From the NCBI RefSeq assembly GCF_030407765.1, contig NZ_JASDCU010000007.1:145418-209417 (forward strand): DNA of 64,000 bases. The letters are read 5' to 3'. The position numbers and the translations under genes are program-made. The DNA comes from Microbacterium sp. APC 3901. GTDB taxonomy: Bacteria; Actinomycetota; Actinomycetes; Actinomycetales; Microbacteriaceae. Shown one piece after another: positions 33,113 through 42,786 of the stretch; positions within the stretch are counted from its first letter, which is position 1; the number at the start of each line of letters is the position of its first letter. The notes beneath the pieces are model-generated. The model was given only the letters and a program-made list of their open reading frames with translations. It made no database searches and was not told where the DNA came from.

Positions 33113-34069
33113 TCAGCCGCGCATGGCGACGCCCCGACGCCAGTAGCCCATGAAGGCGACCTGCGAGCGATCGACGCCGAGATCCTTGACGAGGTGCCGG
33201 CGCAGCGTCGTGACGACGCCGCTCTCACCGGCGATCCAGAAGTAGCGCTCGGCGGGGGCATCCGCCGCGGCGATCTCCTCGCCGAGACCCGAGTAGTCGG
33301 GCGTCTCCCAGAGCAGGTCCTCGGACTCGATGTCCGTCACGTCGATCTCGTCGGCGGCATCCGCATCGCCGAGGTACTCGAGCACGGCGGGGATGAGACG
33401 CACGCCGTGAGGCTCGCCCGCATCGCGGGGCAGCCAGTGCACCTCGACTCCCGCGGGAGCGTCGATGCGCAGGACGTCGGCGGGCGACGGCACCTCGATG
33501 AAGGCACAGCCTCGGAGGCCGCTCGGGGCGTCCTCGAGGATGCGGGCTATCGCGGGAGCCGCGGTCTCGTCACCGGCGAGAAGGACCGATGCGGCGGTGC
33601 CCGGTTCGTATTCGGCTCCGCCGTGGGCCGCCGCTGCGACCCCTCGACGCGGTCCGACGATGAAGAGCTCCTTGCCGACGGCGGCCGCATCCGCCCACCT
33701 CGACGCGGGGCCCGTGAGCCCCGGGGCCAGGTGCAGCACGAAATCGACATCGAGCTCGGTGCCGGCATCCGTCACCCGCAGGTCGCGCACCGAATAGGTG
33801 CGCATGGACCCGCGTTCCTCCTCGGGAACGGCGAGGAACGAGCCCCACCAGTCGTCGGTCTCGCGGTCGAGATCGGGAAGCATGCCGGATGCCGGTGGGA
33901 ACACGATCTTGATCCGAGAGTCGAAGGTGTCGCCCGGCGTGCCGAACTCGACCAGATCGTCGCCGCCGAAGGTGGCGCGCACGAAGTTCGGCGACACCCG
34001 TTCGACCGCGCGCACCTCGGCGCGGGCGAGCACGTAGGTGGGGCGTTCGGTCGTCGTCTCAGCGGACAT
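33113..34069 (-). CDS. siderophore-interacting protein (FAD ferric reductase)
   Basis: 318 residues of the SIP family. The FAD-binding barrel has RTYSVRDLR (about residue 89-97) and the NAD(P)H-like C-terminal domain has GDETAAPAIARILED and ERYFWIAGESGVV. These cytosolic enzymes reduce Fe3+ bound to imported siderophores. It is the last gene of the iron operon and its start lies inside the ATPase 3' end (11 nt overlap). Confidence 0.93.
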   Translation of the reverse strand: MSAETTTERPTYVLARAEVRAVERVSPNFVRATFGGDDLVEFGTPGDTFDSRIKIVFPPASGMLPDLDRETDDWWGSFLAVPEEERGSMRTYSVRDLRVTDAGTELDVDFVLHLAPGLTGPASRWADAAAVGKELFIVGPRRGVAAAAHGGAEYEPGTAASVLLAGDETAAPAIARILEDAPSGLRGCAFIEVPSPADVLRIDAPAGVEVHWLPRDAGEPHGVRLIPAVLEYLGDADAADEIDVTDIESEDLLWETPDYSGLGEEIAAADAPAERYFWIAGESGVVTTLRRHLVKDLGVDRSQVAFMGYWRRGVAMRG

Positions 34070-34859
34070 GATGCCTTCCGATCGGGGTGACCATCGGCTT
34101 TCCCGAGACCGGGTCGATGGTGATCTGGTTCGCGAGGCCGAAGACCTCTTCGACGAGCTGTGCGGTCACGACGTCCTGCGGAGCGCCGGTGGCGTGCACC
34201 CTGCCCTCCTTCATCGCGACGAGCTCGTCGGCATAGCGGGCGGCCAGGTTGAGGTCGTGCAGCACCATGACGATCGTGGTGCCGCGCGAGACGCTCAGGT
34301 CGGTGAGCAGGTCGAGCACCTCGACCTGGTGCGCGACGTCGAGGAACGTGGTCGGCTCGTCGAGCAGCAGGATGTCGGTCTCCTGCGCGAGCGCCATCGC
34401 GATCCACACGCGCTGACGCTGGCCACCCGAGAGCTCGTCGACGCTGCGGTCGGCGAGGTCGGTGGTGCCGGTCGCCTCGAGGGCATCCGCCACGATCTCG
34501 TAGTCGTGGGCGCTCCAGCGCGCCAGCATCTTCTGGTGCGGATGCCGCCCGCGACCGACCAGGTCGGCGACGGCGATGCCTTCGGGCGCGACCGGAGACT
34601 GCGGCAGCAGGCCGAGGATGCGCGCGACCTCCTTGGTGGGGCGCGCATGCACCGACTTGCCGTCGAGCACGATCTGACCGGCGGTCGGCGACAGCAGGCG
34701 CGCGAGCGAGCGCAGCAGCGTCGACTTGCCGCATCCGTTCGCGCCGACGATCGTCGTGATCTTGCCCGGGGCGATAGCGAGGTCGAGGCCGTCGATGATC
34801 GTGCGGTCGCCGTAGGCGAGGGTGACGGACTCGGCCGTCAGGGTGTGCGACTCGGTCAC
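34059..34859 (-). CDS. ferric-siderophore ABC ATPase (FepC/FhuC-like)
   Basis: 266 residues from a GTG at 34859 that overlaps the permease stop (GTGA). Walker A is GANGCGKST (about 38-46), signature LSGGQRQRV, Walker B ILLLDEPTTFLD, H-loop VLHDLN. The sequence is FepC/FecE-like and drives import of iron-siderophore through the two FecCD permeases upstream. Longer in-frame extensions are antisense-like low-complexity sequence and are excluded. Confidence 0.94.
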   Translation of the reverse strand: MTESHTLTAESVTLAYGDRTIIDGLDLAIAPGKITTIVGANGCGKSTLLRSLARLLSPTAGQIVLDGKSVHARPTKEVARILGLLPQSPVAPEGIAVADLVGRGRHPHQKMLARWSAHDYEIVADALEATGTTDLADRSVDELSGGQRQRVWIAMALAQETDILLLDEPTTFLDVAHQVEVLDLLTDLSVSRGTTIVMVLHDLNLAARYADELVAMKEGRVHATGAPQDVVTAQLVEEVFGLANQITIDPVSGKPMVTPIGRHHVR

Positions 34860-35938
34860 AGGGAGCCTCCCGAGCGGTTGGTGCGGATGAGCAGGAAGAT
34901 GAGGTACGGAGCACCGAGCACACCGGTGATCACGCCGACCGGGTAGCGCTCGCCGAACGCGAACTGGCCGATGAGGTCGCCGCCGAGCACGAGCACGGCA
35001 CCCACGAACGCGCTCGGAAGCAGCAGGTTCGCGCCGGGGCCGGTGATGCGGGCGGCGATCGGACCGGCCATGAACGCGACGAAGGCGATGGGGCCGCACG
35101 CCGCGGTCGCGAAGGCGAGCAGTGCCACGGCGCCCAGGATGAACAGCAGGCGGGTGGTGTTGACCCGCACGCCGAGACCGGATGCCGAGTCGTCGCCGAG
35201 CTGCATCGCGCCGAGTGCCCGACCCTGCGAGAGCAGCAGCGGCATCAGCACGGCCGCAGCGATCGCGAGAGGCATCACGCGCTCCCACGAGGCGTTGTTG
35301 AGGCTGCCGGTGAGCCACTGCATCGCGGTCTGGATGTCCCAGTTCGCCGCCCTCGACAGCATGTACGAGATGATGCTCTGCAGCATCGCCGCGATGCCGA
35401 TGCCGATCAGGATCAGGCGAGTGCCCGCGAACCCGTTCTTGATCGACAGCAGGTAGATGGCTCCTGCCGTGACGATCGCGCCGCCCAGCGCGAGCACCGA
35501 GACGACCGGACCGCTGAGCGACAGCACGATGATGCCGAACACGGCTGCGGCGCCGGCGCCGTTCGAGATGCCGATGATGTCGGGCGAGGCGAGCGGATTG
35601 CGCAGCAGCGTCTGGAACGAGACGCCCGCGATGCCGAAAGCGAACCCGGCGAGGATCGCGAGCACCGCACGGGGCAGGCGCAGTTCGCCGACCGTGAACG
35701 AGGCACCGGGAACCGTCTCGCCGAGGATCACACGGATCACCTCGTCGAGCGGATAGAACGTGTTGCCGATCATCAGGGCGACGGTGAACAGCACCACGAG
35801 CATCGCGCCGAGCACGATCGTGGCGACGGCGTGACGGCGGTGGCGCGAACGACGGCCGGCGATGATCGCCGCGACGGAGTCGCCGGTGCGCTCGGACGCC
35901 GCAGGAGTCTGGGCGGCAGCGCGGTCGATGGTGCTCAC
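34856..35938 (-). CDS. FecCD-family siderophore permease (second subunit)
   Basis: 360 residues with about ten helices. Family motifs include LRLPRAVLAILAGFAFGIAG, NPLASPDIIGISNGAG and the C-terminal ACGPIAFVAFMAGPIAARITG. It forms a heterodimer with the permease encoded just upstream. The GTG overlaps the previous stop by 4 nt (GTGA), and its own stop overlaps the ATPase start in the same way. Confidence 0.94.
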   Translation of the reverse strand: MSTIDRAAAQTPAASERTGDSVAAIIAGRRSRHRRHAVATIVLGAMLVVLFTVALMIGNTFYPLDEVIRVILGETVPGASFTVGELRLPRAVLAILAGFAFGIAGVSFQTLLRNPLASPDIIGISNGAGAAAVFGIIVLSLSGPVVSVLALGGAIVTAGAIYLLSIKNGFAGTRLILIGIGIAAMLQSIISYMLSRAANWDIQTAMQWLTGSLNNASWERVMPLAIAAAVLMPLLLSQGRALGAMQLGDDSASGLGVRVNTTRLLFILGAVALLAFATAACGPIAFVAFMAGPIAARITGPGANLLLPSAFVGAVLVLGGDLIGQFAFGERYPVGVITGVLGAPYLIFLLIRTNRSGGSL

Positions 35939-36978
35939 AGCTCACGCACCTTCTGACGGCGGACGATCCAGATGAAGAACGGGGCGCCGATGATGGCGGT
36001 GATGATGCCGACCTGGATCTCCTCCGACGTCGGCGAGATCACGCGGCCGACGATGTCGCTCGCGAGCAGCAGCGCCGCTCCGGCCACGGCCGAGAACGGC
36101 AGCAGCCAGCGGTGGTCGGTGCCGATCAGCATCCGGCACACGTGCGGAATGACGAGACCGACGAAGCCGATCGGCCCTGCGATGGCGGTGGCCGCACCGG
36201 CGAGGATCACGGCGCCGAGTGCCGACATGAGGCGCGTGCGGAACACGTGCTCGCCGAGCCCCTTGGCCATGTCATCGCCGAGGGCGAGGGAGTTCATGCC
36301 GCGGGCGCTGATGACGCAGATCAGCGCTCCGAGTGCGAGCACCGGTGCCGTGATCGCGATGCGCGGCCACTCAGCACCGCCGACGCCGCCGATCTGCCAC
36401 GACTGGAAAGCCTGCAGCAGGTCGACGCGGGGCAGCATGATGGCGCTGATCAGCGACGCGAAGGCGGCCGACGTGGCCGCACCCGCGAGGGCGAGCTTGA
36501 GAGGTGTGGCGCCGCCGCGGCCGAGCGAGCCGACCGTGTAGACGAAGGTGGCGGCCACGGCGGCGCCGATGATCGCGAGGGCCATCTGGCTGTAGGCGTC
36601 GGTGAGGCCGATGAATGCGAGTCCGATGACCACGGCGAGCGAGGCGCCGTTCGAGACGCCGAGGATGCCGGGATCGGCGATCGGGTTGCGGGTGACCGCC
36701 TGCATCGTCGCGCCGGAGAGGGCGAGAGCCGCACCGACGAGGATCGCGAGCACGGTGCGCGGAAGGCGCTTGATGATCGCGGCCTGGGCGAGCGTGTCGT
36801 CCTGCCCGCTGAGCGCGGCGAAGATGTCGTCGATGCTCACGGCGCGCACACCGAAGCAGATCGACAGGATGCAGAGCACGAGCAGCACTCCGAGGCCGAC
36901 GAGCAGCCAGAGCGAGCGCGCCCATGCCGGACGCCGCAGATCTGCGGCGCCCGGCATGGGCATGGTGACAGCGGTCAC
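35935..36978 (-). CDS. FecCD-family siderophore permease (first subunit)
   Basis: 347 residues with about ten helices and the FecCD signatures KRLPRTVLAILVGAALALSG, RNPIADPGILGVSNGAS and AGPIGFVGLVIPHVCRMLIG. It starts at GTG 36978, though ATG codons a few residues later are possible. Together with the second subunit it forms the membrane channel for ferric siderophores. Confidence 0.94.
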   Translation of the reverse strand: MTAVTMPMPGAADLRRPAWARSLWLLVGLGVLLVLCILSICFGVRAVSIDDIFAALSGQDDTLAQAAIIKRLPRTVLAILVGAALALSGATMQAVTRNPIADPGILGVSNGASLAVVIGLAFIGLTDAYSQMALAIIGAAVAATFVYTVGSLGRGGATPLKLALAGAATSAAFASLISAIMLPRVDLLQAFQSWQIGGVGGAEWPRIAITAPVLALGALICVISARGMNSLALGDDMAKGLGEHVFRTRLMSALGAVILAGAATAIAGPIGFVGLVIPHVCRMLIGTDHRWLLPFSAVAGAALLLASDIVGRVISPTSEEIQVGIITAIIGAPFFIWIVRRQKVREL

Positions 36979-37010
36979 GGGAATTCAGTGCGCGAGGGTG
37001 ACGCAGAAGG

Positions 37011-38051
37011 TCACTTCGCGGCGAGCGGTGCCGCCAGCAGGCCGAGGTAGTCGGAGAGACCCCACGGGATGGACAGCGGCGACGGGTTCGCCGACGCGGC
37101 GATCGGAGTGGCATCCGGGAGGATCGCGATGCGGCCCTCGGCGATGGCCGGGATCTTCGACAGCAGCGGGTCTGCCTGCAGGGTCGCGATGAGCGAGTCG
37201 TCTCCGTAGGTCACGAAGACGTCGACGTCGGCGAACCTGTCGGCCTCCTCAGAGCTCACGGTCAGGTAGAACTGGTCGCTGTCGGCGTTCTCCTCGACGA
37301 CGGACGGCAGCGGAAGGCCCAGGTCGTCGTGCAGGTACCCGGGGCGCGTGTCGATCGCGGTGTAGTAGCCCACCTGGCTCAGGTCGCTCGGGTCGATGTA
37401 GGCGAACAGGACCTTCTTGTCCTTGATGGCGCTGTTCTCCTCGAGAGCGGCCTCGGCGTCGGCGTGCAGGTCTTCGATCAGGGCCTCGCCCTCGGCCTCG
37501 AGACCGAGCGCCTTCGAGTTCATCTCGATCATCTCGTCGACCGGGGTGCCCCACGCGACCTCGGGGTATGCGACGACCGGAGCGATCTTCGAGAGGGTGT
37601 CGTACTCCTCCTGCGTCAGGCCGGAGTACGAGGCGAGGATCACGTCGGGCTGGGTGTCGGCGACGGCCTCGTAGTCGATGCCGTCGGCCTCGTCGAACAG
37701 CACGGGCTCCTCGCCACCGAGCTCGTCGAGCTTCTCTTCGACCCAGGGCAGGATGCCGTTGTCGTCGTCGTCGCCCCAGCTCGCCTTGCTCATGCCGACC
37801 GGCACGATGCCGAGAGCCAGCGGCACCTCGTGGTTCGCCCAGGCGACCGTCGCGACGCGCTCGGGCTTCTCCTCGATCGTCGTCTCGCCGTAGACGTGCT
37901 CGATCGTTACGGGGAAGGCGCTGTCGTCAGCGGGGTTTCCGCCGGCGGAATCGGAGTTCGAGTCGCTCGACGACGTCGCGCAGGCCGTGAGGCCGAGGGC
38001 GAGGGCGGCGGCGACACCGGCGGCGAGAAGACGAGAGGTGCGCACAGGCAT
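37011..38051 (-). CDS. siderophore-binding lipoprotein (FecB/FepB type)
   Basis: 346 residues. Lipoprotein signal with lipobox LTAC (Cys about residue 24), Ser/Asp-rich linker, then a type III solute-binding fold: FPVTIEHVYGETTIEEKPERVATVAWANHE at the start (quoted only in part), ILASYSGLTQEEYDTLSKIAPVV in the middle. The lipid anchor places it outside the membrane to present ferric siderophore to the permeases. First gene of a five-gene operon headed by two iron boxes. Confidence 0.94.
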   Translation of the reverse strand: MPVRTSRLLAAGVAAALALGLTACATSSSDSNSDSAGGNPADDSAFPVTIEHVYGETTIEEKPERVATVAWANHEVPLALGIVPVGMSKASWGDDDDNGILPWVEEKLDELGGEEPVLFDEADGIDYEAVADTQPDVILASYSGLTQEEYDTLSKIAPVVAYPEVAWGTPVDEMIEMNSKALGLEAEGEALIEDLHADAEAALEENSAIKDKKVLFAYIDPSDLSQVGYYTAIDTRPGYLHDDLGLPLPSVVEENADSDQFYLTVSSEEADRFADVDVFVTYGDDSLIATLQADPLLSKIPAIAEGRIAILPDATPIAASANPSPLSIPWGLSDYLGLLAAPLAAK

Positions 38052-38099
38052 TCCCTTCGGGTTGGGTTGAGGGGGTGCGGCGCGGAGGGGCGCCAGGGC

Positions 38100-38149
38100 T
38101 TTGGTAAGCCTGGCCTAATCTAACAGAAAGTTAGGCAAGCCTCATCTCG
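38100..38149 (-). promoter_or_regulatory. two IdeR/DmdR-type iron boxes
   Basis: TTAGGCCAGGCTTACCAAA (on the - strand, covering 38100-38118) matches the DtxR/IdeR consensus TTAGGTTAGCCTAACCTAA at about 15 of 19 positions. A second box TTAGGCAAGCCTCATCTCG (38131-38149, + strand) matches at about 13. Both lie just upstream of the binding-protein gene, so the operon should be repressed when iron is sufficient. The exact -10 and -35 boxes are not clear. Confidence 0.8.
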
Positions 38150-38225
38150 GGTCAGGACGTCGTGCGGTATCCGGGGCCTGATCCATTCCGCGCGTGGGGG
38201 TCAAAAACGCATCCCCCGGGCCCGA

Positions 38226-38315
38226 TTCGGATGCGGAACTGACCCCGCACCGGCGTTCGGATGCGGAACTGACCCCGCACCGGCGTCCGGATGCGGAACT
38301 GACCCCGCACGGACG
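38226..38315. repeat. three tandem 30 bp repeats
   Basis: Units of 30 bp start at 38226, 38256 and 38286 and share CGGATGCGGAACTGACCCCG. The first two are identical; the third differs at a few bases. They lie between the iron operon promoter and the cold-shock gene terminator. No spacers or associated genes suggest CRISPR. Function unknown. Confidence 0.85.
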
Positions 38316-38373
38316 CCGGAGCCGCGCGGGGTGCGTTCCGGTCATGCCCAACCGAGACCCCCGGGCATGCAGA

Positions 38374-38407
38374 AAGCCGGCCGGATCCGTGAGGATCCGA
38401 CCGGCTT
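38374..38407 (-). terminator. terminator of the cold-shock gene
   Basis: AAGCCGG-C-CGGATCC (38374-38388) pairs with GGATCCG-A-CCGGCTT (38393-38407) around the loop GTGA, with one mismatch. On the - strand the stem ends in GGCTTTCT, a short U-run. It lies 19 nt after the csp stop codon. Confidence 0.8.
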
Positions 38408-38425
38408 CAGGAAGTCTGCTCGCGC

Positions 38426-38629
38426 TCAGAGAGCGCGGATGTTCGCAGCCTGCATGCCCTTGGGGCCACGCTCAGCGTCGAATTCGACCTTCTGGTTCTC
38501 ACGGAGCTCCTTGAAACCGGAGCCGGTGATTGCCGAGTAGTGGGCGAAAAGGTCGTCCGTGCCGTCATCGGGAGCGATGAAGCCGAAGCCCTTTTCAGCG
38601 TTGAACCATTTCACAGTGCCAGTGGCCAT
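38426..38629 (-). CDS. cspA: cold-shock protein (CspA family)
   Basis: 67 residues forming a single cold-shock domain. RNA-binding motifs are KGFGFI (RNP1, residues 13-18) and [10 protein letters not shown] (RNP2 region). It is an RNA chaperone that melts structures in mRNA. The ATG is preceded by GAAAG and by an upstream leader containing the hairpin CCGC...GCGG, as is common for csp messages. The promoter must lie near or within the end of the upstream regulator gene. Confidence 0.95.
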   Translation of the reverse strand: MATGTVKWFNAEKGFGFIAPDDGTDDLFAHYSAITGSGFKELRENQKVEFDAERGPKGMQAANIRAL

Positions 38630-38706
38630 GTGTTTTCTACTTTCTGTTTTCAAACGGCCGCTTGCGCGGCCTGCGCCGTGACGGAACGTCCGACATACGC
38701 GCAAGC

Positions 38707-41592
38707 TCAACGTACCACGGCATCCTGCCGTGAAACCCCGAAGTTCTGATTCTTGTGAAGAACCGCCGCCTCGGTGCGCGTGCTGACACCGAGTTTTCGC
38801 AGCACAGCCGACACATGAACGCTCACCGTCTTGACGCTGATGAAGAGCCGCTCACCGATCTGACGGTTGCTCAGCCCCTCGGCGATCAGATCGAGCACCT
38901 GCCGCTCGCGTGCCGTGAGGGGGTCGGCATCAGCCGCGGCACTGGCGATTCCGGATGCTGCGGAAAGGCCGGCCGCCGCGGAGAACGCGCGCACCATGCG
39001 CAGGAGCGGAACGTGGCCGAGCCGCTCGGCCTCCTGCAGAGCATGGCTGAGGACGACGCCCGCGTCGGCCCGCTCTCCTGCCTCGACCAGCAGCCGCGCG
39101 AGGGCGAGCCGCGTCGTCACACGGAAGGTCACCGGCACGTCGTCTGAATCCGCCACGTCGACGGCGGCCCGCAGCGCCGGAACCGAAGGCGACAGCAGCG
39201 CATCGAGAATCGACCACCACGCATCGTCGAGCAGCTGCTCCGGCTGAGCGAGCCACGCGGCCCGGACCTCGTCACTCGCCCCACCGACGTCGACGCCCGC
39301 CGCCCGGAGCTCGGCGATCAACCACCCCGCCTCGAGAAGAAGCCTCCTCTGGTGCAGGAAGACCGGCCCGTCATCGGCGAGCATCGCGCGGATCTCGTCG
39401 AGCGCGCCTGCGAGGTCTCCGCGCCCCTCGGCGACGGCGACGCGCATCATCACCTCGTCGTACCAGATCTGCCGCTCGACCCGACCGGTCTCCTCGAACG
39501 AGGGGTGCCACTCGCGCAGGATCTCGGCGGCCTCGTCGTGTCGCCCTCGCCATGAGAGCACGCGCACGCGGGTCATCGTGGAGTACATGTGAGAGATGCG
39601 CAGCGTCCGCTGAGCACGTTCACGGGCCAGCAGCCCCTCGACGCGCTCGATCTCGCCCATCTCGAGCAGTGGCACCGCCATGTTCTGCGCCATGATCGCA
39701 CCTGTCGTGCGCTCGACGCCGAACGCTCGCGCTCTGGCGAGGCCGTCTTCGGCGACCGCGACGGCGTCGCGATAGCGCCCGAGCAGTCCGAGCAGGTCGG
39801 AGTAGTTGACTCGGTATCGCATCTCGGGGCTCGCACCGCGTGCCAGACGGAGCGCGACCGCATACTCCCGGTGCCCGGCCTCGAGATCACCGAGGTGAGC
39901 CTGAGCACCGCCGCGCACGTTCGCGGCGATCGATGCCTCGTCCTCGGCACCTGCCCGCACGGCGCGCTCACCCGCCTCGGTCGCCAGGGCGATCGCCTCA
40001 TCGAGCCGTCCGGCGATCATGTAGCGACTCGCAAGCTGGTTGAGCACCGAAGCGCGCAGTCGATCGTTATCGACCTGCCGCTCGAGGATCTCCAGCGACT
40101 GCTGCAGCAGCTCGATCGGCCCTGATCGACCGAGATGCATCATGTAATAGGCCTTGTCGCGCAGCAGCCGAGCGTGCATCCGCGGGTCGACGGCGTCGGG
40201 GTCGACCTCGTCGAGCGCGAGATTGACCACAGCGAGCGCCCGCTCGCCGTCACCGGCATTGCGCAGCACCGACCCCAGCGTTCGGAGCAGCTCGATGCGG
40301 TCGAGGGCGACCACGCTCTCGGCATCAGGAACCTGGATCCACAGATCGAGGGCGAGCTCTCCGAAGCGGGCTGCGCTCGCGAAGGCGAACCGCGACTTGG
40401 CGTCGAACATCGCGGCGACGGCTGCGGCGAGCGCTCGTCGGTCGTCTTGCGCGAGCTGCCAGTGATAGGCGAGCGCGGCAGAGTCGGCGGTGTCGGAGCC
40501 GTCGCAGTTCTCCTCCAGCGCCTCGGCATACGCTCGGTGCAGCCGCGCCCTCTCGCCCGGAAGCAGATCGTCGTGCACGGCCTCGCGCAGCAGCGCGTGG
40601 CGGAATCGGTAGTCGTCGTCGGCCACGACCAGGATGCCGCTGAGCGTCGCCTCGCGGATCGCCTCATCGAGGCGCACTTCGGGCAGCCCCGCGAGTTGGG
40701 TGACCAGCGGATGGGTCAGCGGCCGCTCGGCCCCCGACACCACCTGCACCACTCGTCTCGCGTCGTCACCGAGGCGGTCGAAACGGGCCAGGAGCAGATC
40801 GCGCAGGCTGCCGGGAAGGGGGCCCGAAGAGCAGCCCGCGAGCTCTTCGACGAAGAAGGGGACTCCTTCGGCGCGGTCCTGGATGCGCTCGAGCGCCGCG
40901 TCGCTGAGGGGCTGCCCGGTGATCGATTCGGCGAGCTGGCGAACCGCCGAGATCTCGAGCCGCTCGACAGTGACCCGCTCGAGCAGGCGCGCACGAGTGG
41001 CTTCGCCGATGAACCGGCTGACCGCGTCTCCGCGGCGGACATCGTCGGAGCGGCAGGTGAGGAGCAGAAGGATGCGCCCGTGGGTCAGCGTGCGGAGCAG
41101 GAAGGAGAGCAGCGCGAGGGTCGATTCGTCTGCCCAGTGCAGGTCTTCGACGACGAGCACCTGCGGCGCGTGCTCGGCTGCGGCCTCGATGAGGGCGGCG
41201 ATGGCATCGCGCAGCCTGTCGGGGCTGCTCTGCGAACGCTCGGTGGGATTGAGCTCGGGCAGCAGCATGCCCAGAGCCTCGACGCCGACGCCGAGCTCTT
41301 CGCGCACGCGATCTGCGCCCATGCGGGTGACGATCGAGCGAAGGATGCCGGTGATCGGCCCGAACGGTGTGCGCGACGCTCCGAGATCGAGGCACCACCC
41401 GACATGCACATCGGCTCGGTTGACCACCTCGGCGCCGAACTCGCGCAGCAGCCGGGACTTGCCTATGCCCGCCTCGCCCTCGACGAGCGCCGCGAGAGGA
41501 ACCCCCTCGACGACTCGGTCGAAGAGCCCGTGCAGGACCGCGATCTCAGCCTCTCGGCCGACCATCGCAGCGCTCGCGGCGGAGAGTGACAT
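38707..41592 (-). CDS. large ATP-binding LuxR-family regulator (LAL type)
   Basis: 961 residues. The order is a STAND/AAA-type ATPase (Walker A GEAGIGKS at 39-46; Walker B-like [13 protein letters not shown]), a long helical repeat region of TPR type (about 400-850), and a C-terminal LuxR HTH ([20 protein letters not shown], then [18 protein letters not shown]). Such regulators respond to small ligands or partner proteins and activate adjacent or distant operons. The ATG at 41592 immediately precedes the conserved MVGREAEI region. No obvious target operon is beside it. Confidence 0.9.
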   Translation of the reverse strand: MSLSAASAAMVGREAEIAVLHGLFDRVVEGVPLAALVEGEAGIGKSRLLREFGAEVVNRADVHVGWCLDLGASRTPFGPITGILRSIVTRMGADRVREELGVGVEALGMLLPELNPTERSQSSPDRLRDAIAALIEAAAEHAPQVLVVEDLHWADESTLALLSFLLRTLTHGRILLLLTCRSDDVRRGDAVSRFIGEATRARLLERVTVERLEISAVRQLAESITGQPLSDAALERIQDRAEGVPFFVEELAGCSSGPLPGSLRDLLLARFDRLGDDARRVVQVVSGAERPLTHPLVTQLAGLPEVRLDEAIREATLSGILVVADDDYRFRHALLREAVHDDLLPGERARLHRAYAEALEENCDGSDTADSAALAYHWQLAQDDRRALAAAVAAMFDAKSRFAFASAARFGELALDLWIQVPDAESVVALDRIELLRTLGSVLRNAGDGERALAVVNLALDEVDPDAVDPRMHARLLRDKAYYMMHLGRSGPIELLQQSLEILERQVDNDRLRASVLNQLASRYMIAGRLDEAIALATEAGERAVRAGAEDEASIAANVRGGAQAHLGDLEAGHREYAVALRLARGASPEMRYRVNYSDLLGLLGRYRDAVAVAEDGLARARAFGVERTTGAIMAQNMAVPLLEMGEIERVEGLLARERAQRTLRISHMYSTMTRVRVLSWRGRHDEAAEILREWHPSFEETGRVERQIWYDEVMMRVAVAEGRGDLAGALDEIRAMLADDGPVFLHQRRLLLEAGWLIAELRAAGVDVGGASDEVRAAWLAQPEQLLDDAWWSILDALLSPSVPALRAAVDVADSDDVPVTFRVTTRLALARLLVEAGERADAGVVLSHALQEAERLGHVPLLRMVRAFSAAAGLSAASGIASAAADADPLTARERQVLDLIAEGLSNRQIGERLFISVKTVSVHVSAVLRKLGVSTRTEAAVLHKNQNFGVSRQDAVVR

Positions 41593-41660
41593 GGCACCAT
41601 CGTCCCACTCCCCTCCGACATCCGGGCGGGGTGACGCGGGCGGTGCCGGGGATGCCGGAC

Positions 41661-42026
41661 TCACCGAGCCGGCGCCGGCTCGCGGCAGAAGGCGGCCAGA
41701 CTGTCGGCTGGTGCAGCGGGTGCCGTCTCGGCGGGCGCAGCGGGCCGCGAGGCTCGCGGCGCGACCGTCGTGGCGGTACGCGCGGTGCCCGCGCCGGCAT
41801 CCGGCGCGACGTCCGCGGCAGCATGCGCGACAGCATCCGGCGCATTCGACTGCCGACGGGTGATTGTGCGCAGCATCCGCTGTCCTAACCGTCCAATCGG
41901 ACCGGGCGTCCGTGGGACGATCTGGTCGGCGTGGTCGGCGAGGAAACGACGGCACTCAGCCGCCTGCTCCAGACGCTCGTTCTCGAACTCGGCGACCTTC
42001 TCGGCGAAGTAGGGGTGCTCGTACAT
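41661..42026 (-). CDS. small protein with conserved head and Ala/Pro-rich tail
   Basis: 121 residues. The start MYEHPYFAEKVAEFENERLE is well formed and preceded by GAGGAGATGTC, a strong ribosome site 6-7 nt before the ATG. The first 60 residues look helical and charged; the rest is low-complexity Ala/Pro/Thr. No signal peptide. I recognise no family or function, but the ribosome site and codon use support a real gene. Confidence 0.7.
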   Translation of the reverse strand: MYEHPYFAEKVAEFENERLEQAAECRRFLADHADQIVPRTPGPIGRLGQRMLRTITRRQSNAPDAVAHAAADVAPDAGAGTARTATTVAPRASRPAAPAETAPAAPADSLAAFCREPAPAR

Positions 42027-42155
42027 GACATCTCCTCGGTTGGGATGTCCCCACACTCCGCTCTGAGGTGCCCCGTCGACATCGGGAGGATGCCCTATCT
42101 TCGGGGTCGCGAGCGCCCTAGACGATTGCAGGCCGGCAGCGAGCAGGCAGCGAAA

Positions 42156-42195
42156 GAGGCCCGGGCGGTGATGGGGGCACCACCGCCCGGGCCTC
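42156..42195 (-). terminator. strong hairpin after the SRPBCC gene
   Basis: GAGGCCCGGGCGGTG (42156-42170) pairs perfectly over 15 bp with 42181-42195 around a 10 nt loop. On the - strand the stem is followed by TTTCG. It lies 14 nt beyond the stop of the SRPBCC gene and should end that transcript. Confidence 0.8.
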
Positions 42196-42209
42196 GGCTC
42201 AGGGGTCGA

Positions 42210-42665
42210 TCAGGCGTCGACGTCGCCGCGCCAGGCACCGGTCTCGGCGCCGCGCTTCTCGATGAACTCCTTGAAGTTCTTGAGGTCCTTCTTCACCGCG
42301 TGCGAGCCGGCGCCCACCAGCGAGCCGACCTTCTCGAGAAGTCCCTCGGGCTCCCAGTCGATCTGCACCGTCACGCGAGTGGTGAGCTCCTCGAGCTTGT
42401 GAAAGGTCACCACACCCGCGTGCTCGGTGTCGCCGCCGACGCTCTTCCACGCGACGCGCTCGTCGGGGTGCTGCTCGGTGATCTCGGCGTCGAACTCACG
42501 CGTCGCACCGCCGACGTTCACGGTCCAGCGGTTGTGCGTGTCGTCGATCTGGACGATCGACTCGACCTCGTCGAGGAAGTGGGGGAAGCTCTCGAACTGC
42601 GTCCACTGGTTGTAAGCGATGTCGACCGGAACGTGTACGTCGATGGTCTCGATGATCTGCGCCAT
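42210..42665 (-). CDS. SRPBCC/polyketide cyclase-like protein
   Basis: 151 residues with the START/Bet v1-like helix-grip pattern: IIETIDVHVPVDIAYNQWTQFESFPHFL (in part) and VTFHKLEELTTRVTVQIDWEP. The C-terminal helix is long and charged (KKDLKNFKEFIEKRG). These proteins bind hydrophobic ligands in a central cavity; the actinobacterial family of this exact type is uncharacterised. It is divergent from the FUSC transporter and followed by a strong terminator, so it is monocistronic. Confidence 0.88.
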   Translation of the reverse strand: MAQIIETIDVHVPVDIAYNQWTQFESFPHFLDEVESIVQIDDTHNRWTVNVGGATREFDAEITEQHPDERVAWKSVGGDTEHAGVVTFHKLEELTTRVTVQIDWEPEGLLEKVGSLVGAGSHAVKKDLKNFKEFIEKRGAETGAWRGDVDA

Positions 42666-42786
42666 GTGATGCTCCTCACTTTTCGTCGTTCGTGTGATCC
42701 CATTCAGCTGCATGCGCCTGGGATGCGCGACGGGGTTGACATCGAGGGCGCCACGACCGAGCATGCGCACGAGTAGCGTTGAGTGC

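Noticed and set aside
38226..38315. CRISPR array
   Set aside because: Only three directly abutting units, no spacers between them and no cas genes.
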